This document shows, piece by piece, positions 25,204 to 25,329 of a stretch of DNA of 25,329 nucleotides. The translations under genes were made by a program, and so were the position numbers. The notes under the pieces were generated by a model that ran no database searches, was not told the origin of the DNA, and saw only the letters and a list, made by a program, of their open reading frames with translations. Origin of the DNA: DATBLZ01 sp036555065 (GTDB lineage Bacteria > Pseudomonadota > Gammaproteobacteria > Steroidobacterales > Rariloculaceae). The number at the start of each line of letters is the position of its first letter. The first letter of the stretch is position 1. Where the stretch lies: positions 1 to 25,329 of the forward strand of contig DATBLZ010000182.1 in assembly GCA_036555065.1 (NCBI GenBank). Reading direction: 5' to 3'.

Positions 25204-25329
25204 ATGCCTGCCCGTTCGCCCCATCCTGCGGCCGACCTTCCGTCGGCCGACCGCCGCTCCATCGACGACCTCGATGAGGAGATCTGCGCGCTCGCGCGGC
25301 AGATGAATGCCGAGACGTACCGGTTGCTC
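25204..25329 (+). CDS. Start of a DUF222/13E12-like HNH endonuclease-family protein (partial)
   Basis: The first 42 codons are present and the gene runs off the window. ATG 25204 follows a good ribosome site, GAGGAG at 25191-25196. After a Pro/Ala-rich start the sequence reads SIDDLDEEICALARQMNAET then YRLL. This resembles the N-terminal helix of DUF222/13E12-repeat proteins (LxEEIxxLAxxxNAATYRLL), which usually end in an HNH nuclease domain. That domain is not visible here, so the assignment rests on a remembered family pattern. The upstream LexA-type box is consistent with DNA-damage control. Confidence 0.55.
   Translation, partial: MPARSPHPAADLPSADRRSIDDLDEEICALARQMNAETYRLL

Noticed and set aside
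1..25329. CRISPR array, tRNA, rRNA, insertion sequence or prophage
   Set aside because: I saw no direct-repeat array, cloverleaf, rRNA segment, transposase or phage gene on either strand.

Overview
The window is a gene-dense, high-GC piece of a bacterial chromosome. The ssb, miaB, phoH-like (ybeZ), ybeY, corC (ybeX), lnt series, with leuS and lptE beside it, is a conserved proteobacterial order, and lptE and lnt show a Gram-negative envelope. The gene content, codon use and a REP-like palindrome of a type I associate with Pseudomonas and Xanthomonas relatives suggest a gammaproteobacterium, perhaps near Xanthomonadales or Steroidobacterales. That placement is inference. I saw no rRNA, tRNA, CRISPR array or insertion sequence, and no gap without a gene exceeds about 190 bases.

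Left part (1-5400): the end of an ABC exporter ATPase and its ABC-2 permease (+) run into an OmpA-domain envelope protein (-). A short divergent region with a perfect inverted repeat separates that gene from a periplasmic di-heme cytochrome c and a PhyH-type dioxygenase (+). Facing them is a two-gene unit (-), a small unknown protein and a minimal nucleotidyltransferase.

Middle (5419-13465, all -): a membrane-anchored Ser/Thr kinase with a TolB/WD40-like propeller, an exported sulfatase, a FitAB/VapBC-type toxin-antitoxin pair with its own likely promoter, and uvrA. A second exported sulfatase (+) sits between uvrA and ssb, which are adjacent and divergent in E. coli and many relatives.

Right part (16227-25329): ssb, miaB, phoH-like, ybeY, corC and lnt are packed with overlaps or very short gaps and look like one transcription unit for DNA binding, tRNA modification, rRNA processing and lipoprotein acylation. 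ybeY carries a translated REP-like palindrome in its N-terminal extension. leuS (-) overlaps the end of lnt tail to tail, and lptE (+) starts 17 bases from the leuS start. At the right edge a gene resembling the DUF222/13E12 HNH endonuclease family begins behind a promoter that contains a CTG-N10-CAG LexA-type box. The most unusual signals are this SOS-box gene, the REP inside ybeY, and the small-protein/nucleotidyltransferase unit. I found no clearly new multi-gene system.
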